Below are positions 1 through 8,045 of a stretch of 21,867 nucleotides of DNA, one piece after another; positions within the stretch are counted from its first letter, which is position 1, and every line of letters begins with the position of its first letter. Both the position numbers and the translations under genes were made by a program. This DNA comes from Dyella_B sp035508675. Its GTDB lineage: Bacteria; Pseudomonadota; Gammaproteobacteria; Xanthomonadales; Rhodanobacteraceae. The stretch spans positions 1 to 21,867 of the forward strand of contig NZ_DATJMN010000270.1 of NCBI RefSeq assembly GCF_035508675.1, in the 5' to 3' direction. Under the pieces are notes generated by a model. That model ran no database searches and had not been told where the DNA came from. It was given only the letters and a program-made list of their open reading frames with translations.

Positions 1-16
1 GGCAACCCCACCCCAG

Positions 17-41
17 CCCTCCCCTACTTCGCAGGGGAGGG
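17..41. repeat. GC-rich palindrome, 9-bp stem
   Basis: CCCTCCCCT (17-25) pairs perfectly with AGGGGAGGG (33-41) around the 7-base loop ACTTCGC. No T-run follows on either strand, so it is not a classical intrinsic terminator. Palindromes of this composition are common dispersed intergenic repeats in Xanthomonadales. Calling it one of those is inference, because no second copy lies in the window. Confidence 0.55.
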
Positions 42-60
42 AGCGCATCTTGGCTAGTAT

Positions 61-77
61 CAAGTTGTACCAACTTG
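61..77. promoter_or_regulatory. Perfect inverted repeat CAAGTTG-TAC-CAACTTG, possible operator
   Basis: Two 7-bp arms separated by TAC give a 17-bp dyad. Size and spacing fit the operator of a dimeric regulator; a GT-AC centred dyad is seen for several GntR-family proteins. It is too short for a terminator. The target gene would have to lie to the left of the window, since the neighbouring gene on the right runs toward it. The functional assignment is weak. Confidence 0.3.
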
Positions 78-215
78 TCATGCTGTTAGACGAGCAGCGG
101 TGTAGTGGTAGGGTGGAATGAAATCCCAGCTTTCCATGACTTAGGAATGCCAGAAGTTCGTTCCAACGCGCCCAAAGAGCCGTTTGATGCGAAAGAGTTG
201 TCCTGTGCGATGCAA

Positions 216-2255
216 TCAATGGCCGCTTCGCGGGCACGACGGGTGCGCCGGCTCCACGCGATAGCGCTCCAGCGCATCCCCCAGCATCTCCTTGAGCGGG
301 CCAAGGTACGCCGCGTACTTCGTCCACTGGTCGAGGCCATCGCGGAAGATCGGCCGGCGCACCTGTTCGGAACTGGCCGTGCGCACGCTGCGCTCGGTCT
401 GGTGGAACGCCAGGCAGCTCGCTTCGAATGGCAGGCGGCAGAAATCGAGGATGCGGCGTACGTTGCCTTCGAGATCCTCGACCACGTCTTCGTGATAGAC
501 GCGTAGCACGCGGCCCGGCAGCACCTCGTCCCAGTGCTGCATCAGGTCGAGATAGGTGCGGTAGTAACGCGCGATGTCCTCGATGCTATAGGTGAACTCC
601 TGGCCGGTGGCAAAAAGCTGCTTGAAGTTGCTGAAGCAGCAGGCCATGGGTTCGCGCCGTGCGTCGATGATCTTCGCGTTCGGCAACATCAGGTGGATCA
701 GGCCCAGGTGCCGGAAATTGTTCGGCATCTTGTCGATGAAGAACGGCTTGCCGCTGCGGTAGATGTGCGTGTCGTGCAGGTATTTTTCGCCGAGCTTGCG
801 AAAGTCTTCCGGCTGCATCCCCGCAAGCACGCCGGGATAGCGCGGGTCGTCCAGATTCGGATCGCGCCCTTGCAGGTCGAGCACGATGCGAGGAATGTCG
901 GCCAGCTCCTGCGTGCCTTCGACCTGCGAATGCGAGGCGAGGATCTGCTCGATCAAGGTGGAACCGGCGCGCGGCAGGCCGACGATGAAAATGGGATCGG
1001 GGCTTGGATCGCCCGCGCCCGCGCGGCTGGCCAGGAACTGGCGCGTACACACTTCGATCTGCTTGCGTGTATTGGTTTCGATGATCTCCGGGCGGTAGCG
1101 ACTTTCGGAGCGCTTGAGCGCATTGCCCTGTTCGTAATGGCGCCACGATGCGGCGTAGTCGCCGCGGTCTTCCAGCGCCTTGCCGAGCGCAAAACAGAGA
1201 TGGTAGCGATCGACCAGCGGCGTCTCCGGCGCCGCCTCCTCCACGCGCATGCATGCGATTTCATCGTCGGAAAAGCGGTAGGTCTTTAGGTTGGCCAAAC
1301 TCCAATAGGCATCGCCAAAATGGGGACGTGCCGAGGTCGCCGCGCGATAGGCATCGATCGCTTCGGCCTGGCGGCCTTGGGTCTTCAGCGAATGGGCCAG
1401 CGACAGATGCAGGTCTGCCGCAGCGGGCAGCTCGCGCAGCAGTTGCCGATACAGCGTGATCGCGCGCTCGTGTTCGCCCAGGCCAACGCTCGCGCTGGCG
1501 TAGAGCGTGCGATAGTCGAGATGCGCGGGATCGACGGCGAGCAGCTTTTCGATCTCTTCGCAGGCGCGCGGGTACAAGTGCCGCTCGAACAGCACGCATG
1601 CGTAGTCGTAACGTGCCGCGCGATAATCCGGTGCGATCTTGAGCACGGCCTCCAGCAGGATTTCGGCGTCGTCGAGCACATCGCGCGCCAAGCCGATGCG
1701 CGCGAGCAGACGCATGGCTTCGACATCGTTGCCCACGCGCAGCAAATACGCACGGATGAGGTGTTCCGCCGGCTCAAGATCACCATCCGAGAACAGGCTG
1801 GTGACCTGGACGACTTCAGGCGCCAGGCGCTTGAGCGTGGCGACGTGCGACGCCGCCGTCGCCGCGTTGGCGGTATCGCCCACCATGCGATACAAGCCGT
1901 CGAGCATATGCCAACTCGAGGGCAACGCTGGATTGATGTTGACGGCACGCAACAAGGCGTCGATGGCATGGGCTGCATCGCGCATGGCCACGTAGCAAAG
2001 GCCACGTTCCTCATGCAGGCGGCTGAAGTGGGGATAGCCCAGTTCCAGGCGCCCCAGTGTCGCCAGCGCCGCGTCGAGCTGTCCGAGATAGCGCTGGCTT
2101 TTGGCGATCAGGTGCAGCACATCGCGATGGTCGGGCGCATGCGCGGCCAATGACTGCGCCGCCTGCAAGGCCTGCGCATGCTGGCCCTGCTTCTGCAGCT
2201 CGCGGATACGCTGGATGTCCTGCTCCAGGGTGGTTTCTGTCGCCGTGGTGCTCAT
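216..2255 (-). CDS. TPR-repeat sulfotransferase fusion protein
   Basis: A 679-residue protein predicted to transfer sulfate from PAPS to an unknown acceptor. Residues about 10-390 are tetratricopeptide-type helical pairs (for example around 15-110, 195-310 and 355-380), a protein-binding scaffold. The C-terminal half is a sulfotransferase domain: the 5'-phosphosulfate loop GLPRAGSTLIEQILASH lies at about 426-442 and the 3'-phosphate region with ARREPMACCFSNFKQ at about 532-546. There is no signal peptide, so it is probably cytoplasmic. The start at 2255 is preceded by AAGG with 8-base spacing; an in-frame GTG at 2294 would start inside the upstream terminator and is less likely. It follows a TonB-dependent receptor on the same strand, but a strong terminator separates them. 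The acceptor and any link to the receptor are unknown. Confidence 0.85.
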   Translation of the reverse strand: MSTTATETTLEQDIQRIRELQKQGQHAQALQAAQSLAAHAPDHRDVLHLIAKSQRYLGQLDAALATLGRLELGYPHFSRLHEERGLCYVAMRDAAHAIDALLRAVNINPALPSSWHMLDGLYRMVGDTANAATAASHVATLKRLAPEVVQVTSLFSDGDLEPAEHLIRAYLLRVGNDVEAMRLLARIGLARDVLDDAEILLEAVLKIAPDYRAARYDYACVLFERHLYPRACEEIEKLLAVDPAHLDYRTLYASASVGLGEHERAITLYRQLLRELPAAADLHLSLAHSLKTQGRQAEAIDAYRAATSARPHFGDAYWSLANLKTYRFSDDEIACMRVEEAAPETPLVDRYHLCFALGKALEDRGDYAASWRHYEQGNALKRSESRYRPEIIETNTRKQIEVCTRQFLASRAGAGDPSPDPIFIVGLPRAGSTLIEQILASHSQVEGTQELADIPRIVLDLQGRDPNLDDPRYPGVLAGMQPEDFRKLGEKYLHDTHIYRSGKPFFIDKMPNNFRHLGLIHLMLPNAKIIDARREPMACCFSNFKQLFATGQEFTYSIEDIARYYRTYLDLMQHWDEVLPGRVLRVYHEDVVEDLEGNVRRILDFCRLPFEASCLAFHQTERSVRTASSEQVRRPIFRDGLDQWTKYAAYLGPLKEMLGDALERYRVEPAHPSCPRSGH

Positions 2256-2267
2256 GCATAAGACCTT

Positions 2268-2297
2268 AAAAAAAAGGGGTGGGCTTGCGCCCACCCC
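2268..2297 (-). terminator. Intrinsic terminator after the TonB-dependent receptor gene
   Basis: On the minus strand a perfect 9-bp stem (GGGGTGGGC at 2276-2284 with GCCCACCCC at 2289-2297, 4-base loop) is followed directly by eight T residues (A8 at 2268-2275 on the plus strand). It lies 37 bases past the receptor stop codon and directly abuts the ribosome binding site region of the sulfotransferase gene, so it should limit read-through into that gene. Confidence 0.9.
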
Positions 2298-2334
2298 ATT
2301 CTACTTTCCTGCCTAGCGGAGCAAGACGGGTAGA

Positions 2335-4980
2335 TCAGAACTTGTAGCCGAACTTCACACCCAGCACGCGCGGGCGCAGCGGCACTTCCGACTTGATGAA
2401 CTGGGCCGAGGAGGTGAACACACTCGCGTGGCTGTTGCCCAGGTTGGTGCCGTACAGCGCGACGTTCCAGGCATCCTTGGCAACGCCGATCGACGCATCG
2501 AAGGTGGTGTAGGCGGCCTGCAGGTAACGCAGTTCCACCGTGGTGACGTTCGTCACGCCCTCGCCACTGGGATAGGTCGCCGGCTGGTTGTACATCGAAC
2601 CGGTGTAGTTGGCGCCGACCTGCCAGAAGGCCTTGTAGCCGCCGTTGAACGTCCAGTCGTAGCGCAGGCGCATATTGGCCTGCGAGCGCGGCGAGAAGGC
2701 CGGCGTGCTGCCCACCACGCCGAACGGATTGGCGAACGCCGTTTCCGCGCCGACGGCACCGGTCTCCACGATGCACTGCTGATAGTTGGGCGACTTAGCG
2801 ATGTTGTCCACCAGGCACGGCGAGTTGGTCTGCTTGGCATGGTTGAGCGAACCGGAGCCGATCAGCGACAGGCCATCGGTGATCCGCGCATGCCACTGCA
2901 GTTCCAGGCCGTCCACCTTGTAGTTCGGCCCATTGACCGCAAAGGTGGTGTTGCCCAGCACCAGCGGGTTGAAGAACTGCATCTGCACGTTGTCCCACCG
3001 CATGTCGTACAGGGAGCCGTTGAGCAGCAGGCGGTCGTTGAAGAACGTGGTCTTGAAGCCGATTTCGTTGTTGGTCAGCGTATCGGGCGCGTAGCTGATC
3101 GGTTTCTGGTATTGCGCCTGGCCGTCAAGTTTCGCCACGCCGCTGGTCGTGCGGTTGAAACCGCCGGGACGGAAGCCTTGCGAGAAGGTGTAGTACACCA
3201 TGGCATCCGGCGTGATGTGGTACTCCACGTTCGCACGGCTCTTGAAGCCGTGATACGTGGTGCGGTAGTTCATCGCCGTGTCGTTGCCCACGTACGTTCC
3301 ATTGGCCACGTTCACCTGGGCGGGCGTGGTGTAGAACTCGGTACCATTCTGCCATTCGGAGTAATGGTAGTAACGCGTGCCGCCGGTGACGGTCAGCACA
3401 TCCGGGATGATGTCGTACGACACCGAGCCGAACACCGCTTCCTGCTTGTAGCCGCGCTGCTCGACTTCGCCGAACGCCGTGCCGGGGGGTAGTTGCACAC
3501 CCGGCGAGGACATCGCATTGGCGACGCAGGGCGCGCCGCCGAGCAGCGCGGTGGTGAGGTTGTCCGGCGTACACGACGGGATCGTCGTGTAGTTGAAGTC
3601 CATGTGGTCGACGATGTTGAAGTTTTCGTAGTACAGGCCGCCGATGGCGCGCAGGCGATAGTCGTCCGGCGTACTCAGGCGGATTTCATGCGTCTGGTGC
3701 GTGCTGGCGACATGGTCGTTCCAGTAACCGACCGGCGAATAGCAGACCGGCTTGCCGGCGCTGGACAAGCCAGCCGAGGTGCCGGTGCAGGCGTAGTACA
3801 GGCCGCCCGCGCTGCGCGAGTAGTTGGTGTAGTCCTGCTGTTCGCTGATGTGGCGATTGGTGTAGCCGCCGGTGTACACCAGCGAGAGGTCGCCGATCTG
3901 GCCGTTCACGGTCCAGGCGGAGTTGGAGAAATGGTCTTTGTTCCAGCCCGGCACGAACGCGGTGATCTGGTCGGTGCCAAGCGGCTGGCCATCGGAGCCC
4001 ACCGGATACGTCGAAGACTGCCCCTGGGCATCCAGATCCTGGTAGCTCTCGGTGATCAGCGCATTCCAGTTGTCGTTGATCTGCCACGCGGCGGAGAGGC
4101 GGGCACCCTGGTAGGTGACCGGGTTCCAGTCGCTCTGGGCCACGGCATAGTTGTTGGCCACTGGCGTAACGCCGGCAGCCACGTAAGGCGCTGCAGCACC
4201 ACCGCCATCCGTGGCGCGACGGGTGAAGGTGCTCGGTACGTTGTCGATGTAGCCGCCCTGGCGTTCACTGTAGATGACGCCACGCACCGCCAAGGTGTTG
4301 GGAATGATCGGTAGATTGAGCACCGCGCTGGCCGAATTGTTCGGCGAGCCGCCGGCGGTCGTGCCTACGCTGGCTTCCACGTTGCCGCTCGCCTTGCTCA
4401 GATCCGGCTTGTTGGTGATGTAGCGCACCGCACCCGCTTCGGCGCCGCCGCCAAACAGCGTGCCCTGCGGGCCTTCGAGCACTTCGACGCGCTCCATGTC
4501 GGCCATGTAGATGTCGAGATTGCGCGCGGGGAACTGCATCGACTGGTCGTCGAGATAAACCGCCACGTTCGGGAACGGTGCGATCGATGCGCTGGACTGG
4601 TTGCCGAGGAACCCGGTGCTCAGGCCACGCATGTAGATGTTGCCCTGGCCTGGGCCATTGGCGGCGAAGGTGACGTTGGGCAGGTATTTGATCAGGTCGT
4701 TGAACGACACGATGTTCTGCTGCTGCAAAGTCTGGGCGGTGAAGGCCTGCAGCGTGATCGGCACGTCCTGCATGTCTTCGGCCGTGCGCTGCGCGGTAAC
4801 GGTCACCACGCCGAGCATGGAGGCCTGGGCCGATGCCGTTTTGTTGTTGCTCGGCTGCGCCGGCTGGCTGGCCGCGGCCGGCTGGGTAGTCGGAGCGGGT
4901 TGGGTCGCGTCATCGGCGTAGGACACACGACTCACCGCGAGCGCGGCCAGCACCGCGCAGGTGATTGGATTGATCTTCAA
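2335..4980 (-). CDS. TonB-dependent outer-membrane receptor
   Basis: An 881-residue outer-membrane active transporter. From the chosen TTG start it has a signal peptide (about 1-22, ending VSRVSYA), a Pro/Gln/Ala-rich linker (about 24-45), a TonB-box-like stretch (GVVTVTAQR, about 56-64), a plug domain (through about 180, with the IYMRGLSTGF motif), and a long beta-barrel ending in the C-terminal signature VKFGYKF with terminal Phe. TTG at 4980 is preferred because a GGGGGA motif sits about 8 bases upstream and the signal peptide then begins immediately; an in-frame TTG at 5025 lacks these. The plug resembles the large Sphingomonas/Xanthomonas receptor group (QDVPITLQAF). The substrate cannot be read from sequence. 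It ends at a strong terminator before the sulfotransferase gene. Confidence 0.9.
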   Translation of the reverse strand: MKINPITCAVLAALAVSRVSYADDATQPAPTTQPAAASQPAQPSNNKTASAQASMLGVVTVTAQRTAEDMQDVPITLQAFTAQTLQQQNIVSFNDLIKYLPNVTFAANGPGQGNIYMRGLSTGFLGNQSSASIAPFPNVAVYLDDQSMQFPARNLDIYMADMERVEVLEGPQGTLFGGGAEAGAVRYITNKPDLSKASGNVEASVGTTAGGSPNNSASAVLNLPIIPNTLAVRGVIYSERQGGYIDNVPSTFTRRATDGGGAAAPYVAAGVTPVANNYAVAQSDWNPVTYQGARLSAAWQINDNWNALITESYQDLDAQGQSSTYPVGSDGQPLGTDQITAFVPGWNKDHFSNSAWTVNGQIGDLSLVYTGGYTNRHISEQQDYTNYSRSAGGLYYACTGTSAGLSSAGKPVCYSPVGYWNDHVASTHQTHEIRLSTPDDYRLRAIGGLYYENFNIVDHMDFNYTTIPSCTPDNLTTALLGGAPCVANAMSSPGVQLPPGTAFGEVEQRGYKQEAVFGSVSYDIIPDVLTVTGGTRYYHYSEWQNGTEFYTTPAQVNVANGTYVGNDTAMNYRTTYHGFKSRANVEYHITPDAMVYYTFSQGFRPGGFNRTTSGVAKLDGQAQYQKPISYAPDTLTNNEIGFKTTFFNDRLLLNGSLYDMRWDNVQMQFFNPLVLGNTTFAVNGPNYKVDGLELQWHARITDGLSLIGSGSLNHAKQTNSPCLVDNIAKSPNYQQCIVETGAVGAETAFANPFGVVGSTPAFSPRSQANMRLRYDWTFNGGYKAFWQVGANYTGSMYNQPATYPSGEGVTNVTTVELRYLQAAYTTFDASIGVAKDAWNVALYGTNLGNSHASVFTSSAQFIKSEVPLRPRVLGVKFGYKF

Positions 4981-5376
4981 GGTGGTATCCCCCAAGGGTG
5001 TTATTGCCGGAAAGCGCCGGCACAAAGGCCTGAGACTGCCATCGCGAAAGATTAGAGTGCGGCGATGAAACGCTTATGACGTGGTCTAGCCAAGTTCGCT
5101 GGCTGTCTATGTCTTTTCGTTACGGCGGCGAGCGAAGCGGACAGGTGCATGCGCAACGACGTGCGCACGAAATTGCGATCGACGCCTTTAGGGATGCTCT
5201 GATTAATTCAGCGTGGGTCGCAGGGGCTCTGAGTGTTCGCAGAGCACAGGGCCATCGGCGAAGGCAGACTGGCGGTCTGTCGAGACGATGGACCGAAGCT
5301 ATGCGGACACTCAGGGCCCCTGCGGCCTGCGATGGATTAAATCAGAGCATCCTTAGGGATGCGCCGAACAAGACGA
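4981..5376. other. 396-base gene-free region between phnM and the receptor gene
   Basis: This stretch lies downstream of phnM and upstream of the TonB-dependent receptor. It must hold the receptor promoter, probably in 4981-5160, but I see no convincing -35/-10 pair. A small hairpin (GCCGG 5006-5010 with CCGGC 5017-5021) lies in the receptor leader. The phnM-proximal half is occupied by the palindromic MITE-like element. A plus-strand open frame crossing the region (5076-5474) runs through the palindrome and into phnM antisense and is not credible. Confidence 0.7.
5192..5352. mobile_element. MITE-like 161-bp imperfect palindrome with TTAG duplication
   Basis: The arms GGATGCTCTGAT (5192-5203) and ATCAGAGCATCC (5341-5352) are exact inverted repeats, and complementarity continues with mismatches almost to the centre near 5272 (for example CGCAGGGG with CCCCTGCG, CTGAGTGT with ACACTCAG, GCAGAC with GTCTGT). 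TTAG immediately flanks both ends (5188-5191 and 5353-5356), as expected for a target-site duplication. TTAG fits the YTAR target preference known for the IS5 group, so a non-autonomous derivative of such an element is likely. It carries no transposase. It lies 20 bases after the phnM stop, and its folded RNA could also shield or terminate the phn transcript. Confidence 0.8.
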
Positions 5377-6525
5377 TCAGAACGCGCGCGCGCCGCTCAC
5401 CCACACGTTGCGCACGATCGGCAGGCCATCCACGGCGCGCATGCGCACCACGTCGGCACGCAGGCCGGCCTTGAGCGAACCGCGATCATCAAAGCCGAGC
5501 GCCTTGGCCGGATTGCGGCTGACCGTCGCCATCGCCTTGGGCATCGTCCAGCCGGCCTGGGTGTGCAGCATGAATGCGCCATGCAAAAGACTGGCTGGCA
5601 CATAGTCGGAGGACAGCATGTCCAGCCGATTGGTGCGCGCCAGGTCCAGTGCCGCAACATTGCCGGAGTGCGAGCCGCCACGAACGACATTGGGTGCGCC
5701 CATGACAGTGGCAAGGCCGCGTGCATGCGCGGCATCGGCCGCTTCCTGGGTGGTGGGAAATTCCGAAATCGTCACGCCGATGCGGTGCGCATGCGCCACC
5801 TGTTGCGTGTCCGTATCGTCGTGGCTGGCCAGCACCATGTTGCGGCCCTGCATCATGGCCAGCACGATGTTTTCGTGTTTCGCGCTGTATTGCGCCTGCT
5901 GCTCGATACGGCGTGTCACCACGTCGGCAAATTCGTCTTCCGTCCAGCTCATGTGGTTCTTGCTGTAGTACTTGCGGTATTGCGCCAGGTCGCGGTATTG
6001 GCGCTGGCCCGGGGTGTGGTCCATCAGCGAAATCAGCCGCACGCTGCCGTGGTTCATCAATGGCTCCAGCGCTTCGATCAGGCGCGGATAAGCCAGCTCG
6101 CAGCGCAGGTGAATCCAATGGTCCGCCCGCAGTGCACCGGTCGCCTGCCCTTGCAGGATGGCATCGTAAGTGCTGCGCAAGGTTTCGATGCGCACGCTTT
6201 CTTCTTCCAGGTCGCCGACCGACAAGGCATCGAATACGGTGGTGATGCCGGCGGCGGCCACTTGCGCATCATGCGTCAGCACGGCGGGAATCGATGGCCA
6301 GATCACCCCGGCGCGCGGCATCAGGTGTTTTTCCAGGTTGTCGGTATGCAACTCCACCAGGCCAGGAATGATGTAGTCGCCGTCGCAATCGATCGCGCCC
6401 GGCGCTTGCGTCGAACCGTCCTCCACCAGGCGGATCATGCCGTTACGCGCGATCAGCGTGCCGTGAAGCATGCCGTCATCCAGCACGATGCGCGCGTTGG
6501 TCAAAACAAGATCGTTCATGGTCAT
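5377..6525 (-). CDS. phnM: PhnM, ribose 1-methylphosphonate 5-triphosphate diphosphatase
   Basis: An amidohydrolase-fold enzyme of 382 residues, the usual PhnM length. It removes pyrophosphate from the 5-triphosphoribosyl phosphonate made by PhnGHI and PhnL, giving the PhnJ substrate. Visible landmarks are the metal-binding H-x-D in LVELHTDNLEKH (about 57-67), later conserved stretches such as SLMDHTPGQRQY (about 181-192) and LASHDDTDTQQV (about 232-243), and the C-terminal ALGFDDRGSLKAGLRADVV typical of amidohydrolases. It is last in the phn operon, 45 bases after phnL. A second start at 6519 (MNDLVLTN) has GAG at a better distance and may be the real one. The MITE-like palindrome begins 20 bases after the stop. 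Confidence 0.95.
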   Translation of the reverse strand: MTMNDLVLTNARIVLDDGMLHGTLIARNGMIRLVEDGSTQAPGAIDCDGDYIIPGLVELHTDNLEKHLMPRAGVIWPSIPAVLTHDAQVAAAGITTVFDALSVGDLEEESVRIETLRSTYDAILQGQATGALRADHWIHLRCELAYPRLIEALEPLMNHGSVRLISLMDHTPGQRQYRDLAQYRKYYSKNHMSWTEDEFADVVTRRIEQQAQYSAKHENIVLAMMQGRNMVLASHDDTDTQQVAHAHRIGVTISEFPTTQEAADAAHARGLATVMGAPNVVRGGSHSGNVAALDLARTNRLDMLSSDYVPASLLHGAFMLHTQAGWTMPKAMATVSRNPAKALGFDDRGSLKAGLRADVVRMRAVDGLPIVRNVWVSGARAF

Positions 6526-6570
6526 CTCAACGAAGGTGGTCGGCGGTATGCGAACGGTTGCAGCGGTACG

Positions 6571-7278
6571 TCATGCGGCTTCCAGTGCTTGCATCGGGAA
6601 CAGGCGCGTCGCGACGCGATCGCGCATGTCCTCGTCGTGAAAAATGCCGAGCACGGCCGAGCCGGCGCCGCGCGCTTCGGCCAGCAGTTCAGCCACGATG
6701 GCACGGTTGTCGGCATCGAGCGACGCCGTCGGCTCGTCCAACAGCAGGATCGGGCGCGGCACGATCAGGCCGCGCGCAATGTTCACGCGCTGCTGTTCGC
6801 CACCGGAAAATGTGCCGGGCGGAAGCTGCCAGAGGCGTTCGGGCACGTTCAGGCGATCCAGCAGATAAGCCGCCCGGCGCCGCGCCTGCTGCATGTCGAG
6901 GCCCAGCTCCACCAGCGGTTCGGCCACGATATCCAGCGCCGGCACGCGCGGAATCACACGCAGAAACTGGCTGACGTAACCCAGCGTATGACGGCGCACG
7001 TCCAGCACCTCATGCGGCGTCGCCTTGGCCAGATCCAGCCAGCGATCCTGGTGCCGCACGCGTACGGCGCCGCGACTGGGCCGGTAATTGGCATAGATCA
7101 CCCGCAGCAAGCTGCTCTTGCCGGCACCCGACGGACCGGACAACACCACGCATTCGCCGGCGTGCAACTGCAGGTCGAGCCCACGCAGCACATCCAGGCG
7201 CGCGCCCTGCTGCTGATGCAATTGGAACGATTTGTTGAGGCCGCGCAGTTCAAGCATCAGGGTGGTGGTTGTGCTCAT
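6571..7278 (-). CDS. phnL: PhnL, ABC-type ATPase of the C-P lyase pathway
   Basis: A 235-residue ATP-binding-cassette protein without membrane segments. It has a Walker A GPSGAGKSS (48-56), signature FSGGEQQR (157-164) and Walker B ILLLDEPTASLD (177-188). In the known pathway PhnL works with PhnG, PhnH and PhnI to replace the adenine of ATP with phosphonate, and it is not a transporter ATPase. The region after Walker A (IYANYRPSRGAV, RRHTLGYVSQFLRVIPRV) is characteristic of PhnL. The ATG at 7278 overlaps the phnK stop by four bases (ATGA), so the pair is translationally coupled. Confidence 0.95.
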   Translation of the reverse strand: MSTTTTLMLELRGLNKSFQLHQQQGARLDVLRGLDLQLHAGECVVLSGPSGAGKSSLLRVIYANYRPSRGAVRVRHQDRWLDLAKATPHEVLDVRRHTLGYVSQFLRVIPRVPALDIVAEPLVELGLDMQQARRRAAYLLDRLNVPERLWQLPPGTFSGGEQQRVNIARGLIVPRPILLLDEPTASLDADNRAIVAELLAEARGAGSAVLGIFHDEDMRDRVATRLFPMQALEAA

Positions 7279-8045
7279 GTGGTCAGCACCGAGGAAACCA
7301 GCAATTGCGTGTAGGGATGTTGCGGGTCGTCGAGAATCTGATCGGTAAGGCCGGTTTCGACCACGCGGCCGCGCTGCATCACCATCGTGCGCGCGGCCAG
7401 CAGACGCGCTACGGCAAGATCGTGCGTCACCATCACGGCGGCCAGGCCCAGCTCGTTCACCAGCCGCCGCAAAAGATCGAGAATGCGCGCCTGCACGGAT
7501 ACGTCCAGACCGGCGGTCGGCTCGTCCATGAACACCAGGCGCGGTTGTGTGACCAGCGTGCGCGCAATCTGCAGGCGTTGCTGCATGCCGCCGGAAAAAC
7601 TGGTGGGCGCATCGTCGATGCGCGAGGGATCGATCTCCACCCGCTCCAGCCAGTGGCTGGCCAGCTGGCGCAGTTGGCTGTAGTGGCGCATGCCCAGCGC
7701 CATCAAGCGTTCGGCGACGTTGGCGCCCGCGCTCACGTTCAAGCGCAGACCATCGCGCGGATTCTGGGTGACGAAACCCCATTCCTCGCGCGCCAGGCGG
7801 CGCCGGTCCGCTTCGCTGAGCGCGGCAAGCTCCAGCCATTCGCCGTTGCGCTGGCGATAGCGCACACTGCCGGCAGCAGGCGTGAGCTGCGCGGCCACGG
7901 CGTTGAGCAGCGTGGATTTGCCCGAACCGGATTCACCGACGATGCACAGCAGTTCGCCCGGATGCAGATCGAAGCTCACGTCCTCGCAGCCCACGCGTTG
8001 TCCATAGTGCAGGCTCAGCTGGCGCACTTGCAGCAACGCGCTCAT
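7275..8045 (-). CDS. phnK: PhnK, ABC-type ATPase that docks on the C-P lyase core
   Basis: A 256-residue soluble ABC ATPase. Walker A is GESGSGKST (37-45), the signature FSGGMQQR (150-157) and Walker B LVFMDEPTAGLD (170-181). It resembles oligopeptide-transport ATPases (QNPRDGLRLNVSAG, DDPQHPYTQLLVSSVL) but belongs to the PhnK family, which binds the PhnGHIJ core complex rather than a permease. No permease genes lie nearby, which supports that reading. It overlaps phnJ upstream and phnL downstream by ATGA junctions. The start at 8045 is fixed by the coupling and by homology (MSALLQVRQLSLHYG). Confidence 0.95.
   Translation of the reverse strand: MSALLQVRQLSLHYGQRVGCEDVSFDLHPGELLCIVGESGSGKSTLLNAVAAQLTPAAGSVRYRQRNGEWLELAALSEADRRRLAREEWGFVTQNPRDGLRLNVSAGANVAERLMALGMRHYSQLRQLASHWLERVEIDPSRIDDAPTSFSGGMQQRLQIARTLVTQPRLVFMDEPTAGLDVSVQARILDLLRRLVNELGLAAVMVTHDLAVARLLAARTMVMQRGRVVETGLTDQILDDPQHPYTQLLVSSVLTT

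Larger units (their letters stand above)
1..215. other. Gene-free left edge with two inverted repeats
   Basis: No credible gene is visible here. The short open frames lack a start with a ribosome binding site and resemble no family I know. The stretch lies downstream of the minus-strand sulfotransferase gene (stop at 216-218). It contains a GC-rich hairpin (17-41) and a perfect 7-bp inverted repeat (61-77), both listed separately. No clear U-tract terminator for the sulfotransferase gene is seen. Confidence 0.6.

Noticed and set aside
5076..5474. Possible small plus-strand gene upstream of the TonB receptor
   Set aside because: It reads through both arms of the MITE-like palindrome and ends antisense to phnM, with no ribosome binding site or recognisable domain.
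5359..7314. Plus-strand open frame of about 651 codons opposite phnM and phnL
   Set aside because: It is a shadow frame of high-GC coding sequence. The sense-strand genes carry intact family motifs and the antisense translation has none.
6571..8045. PhnK and PhnL read as transporter ATPases such as PhnC or an oligopeptide importer
   Set aside because: No permease or binding-protein genes adjoin them, their order matches the C-P lyase core, and their family-specific stretches match PhnK and PhnL.
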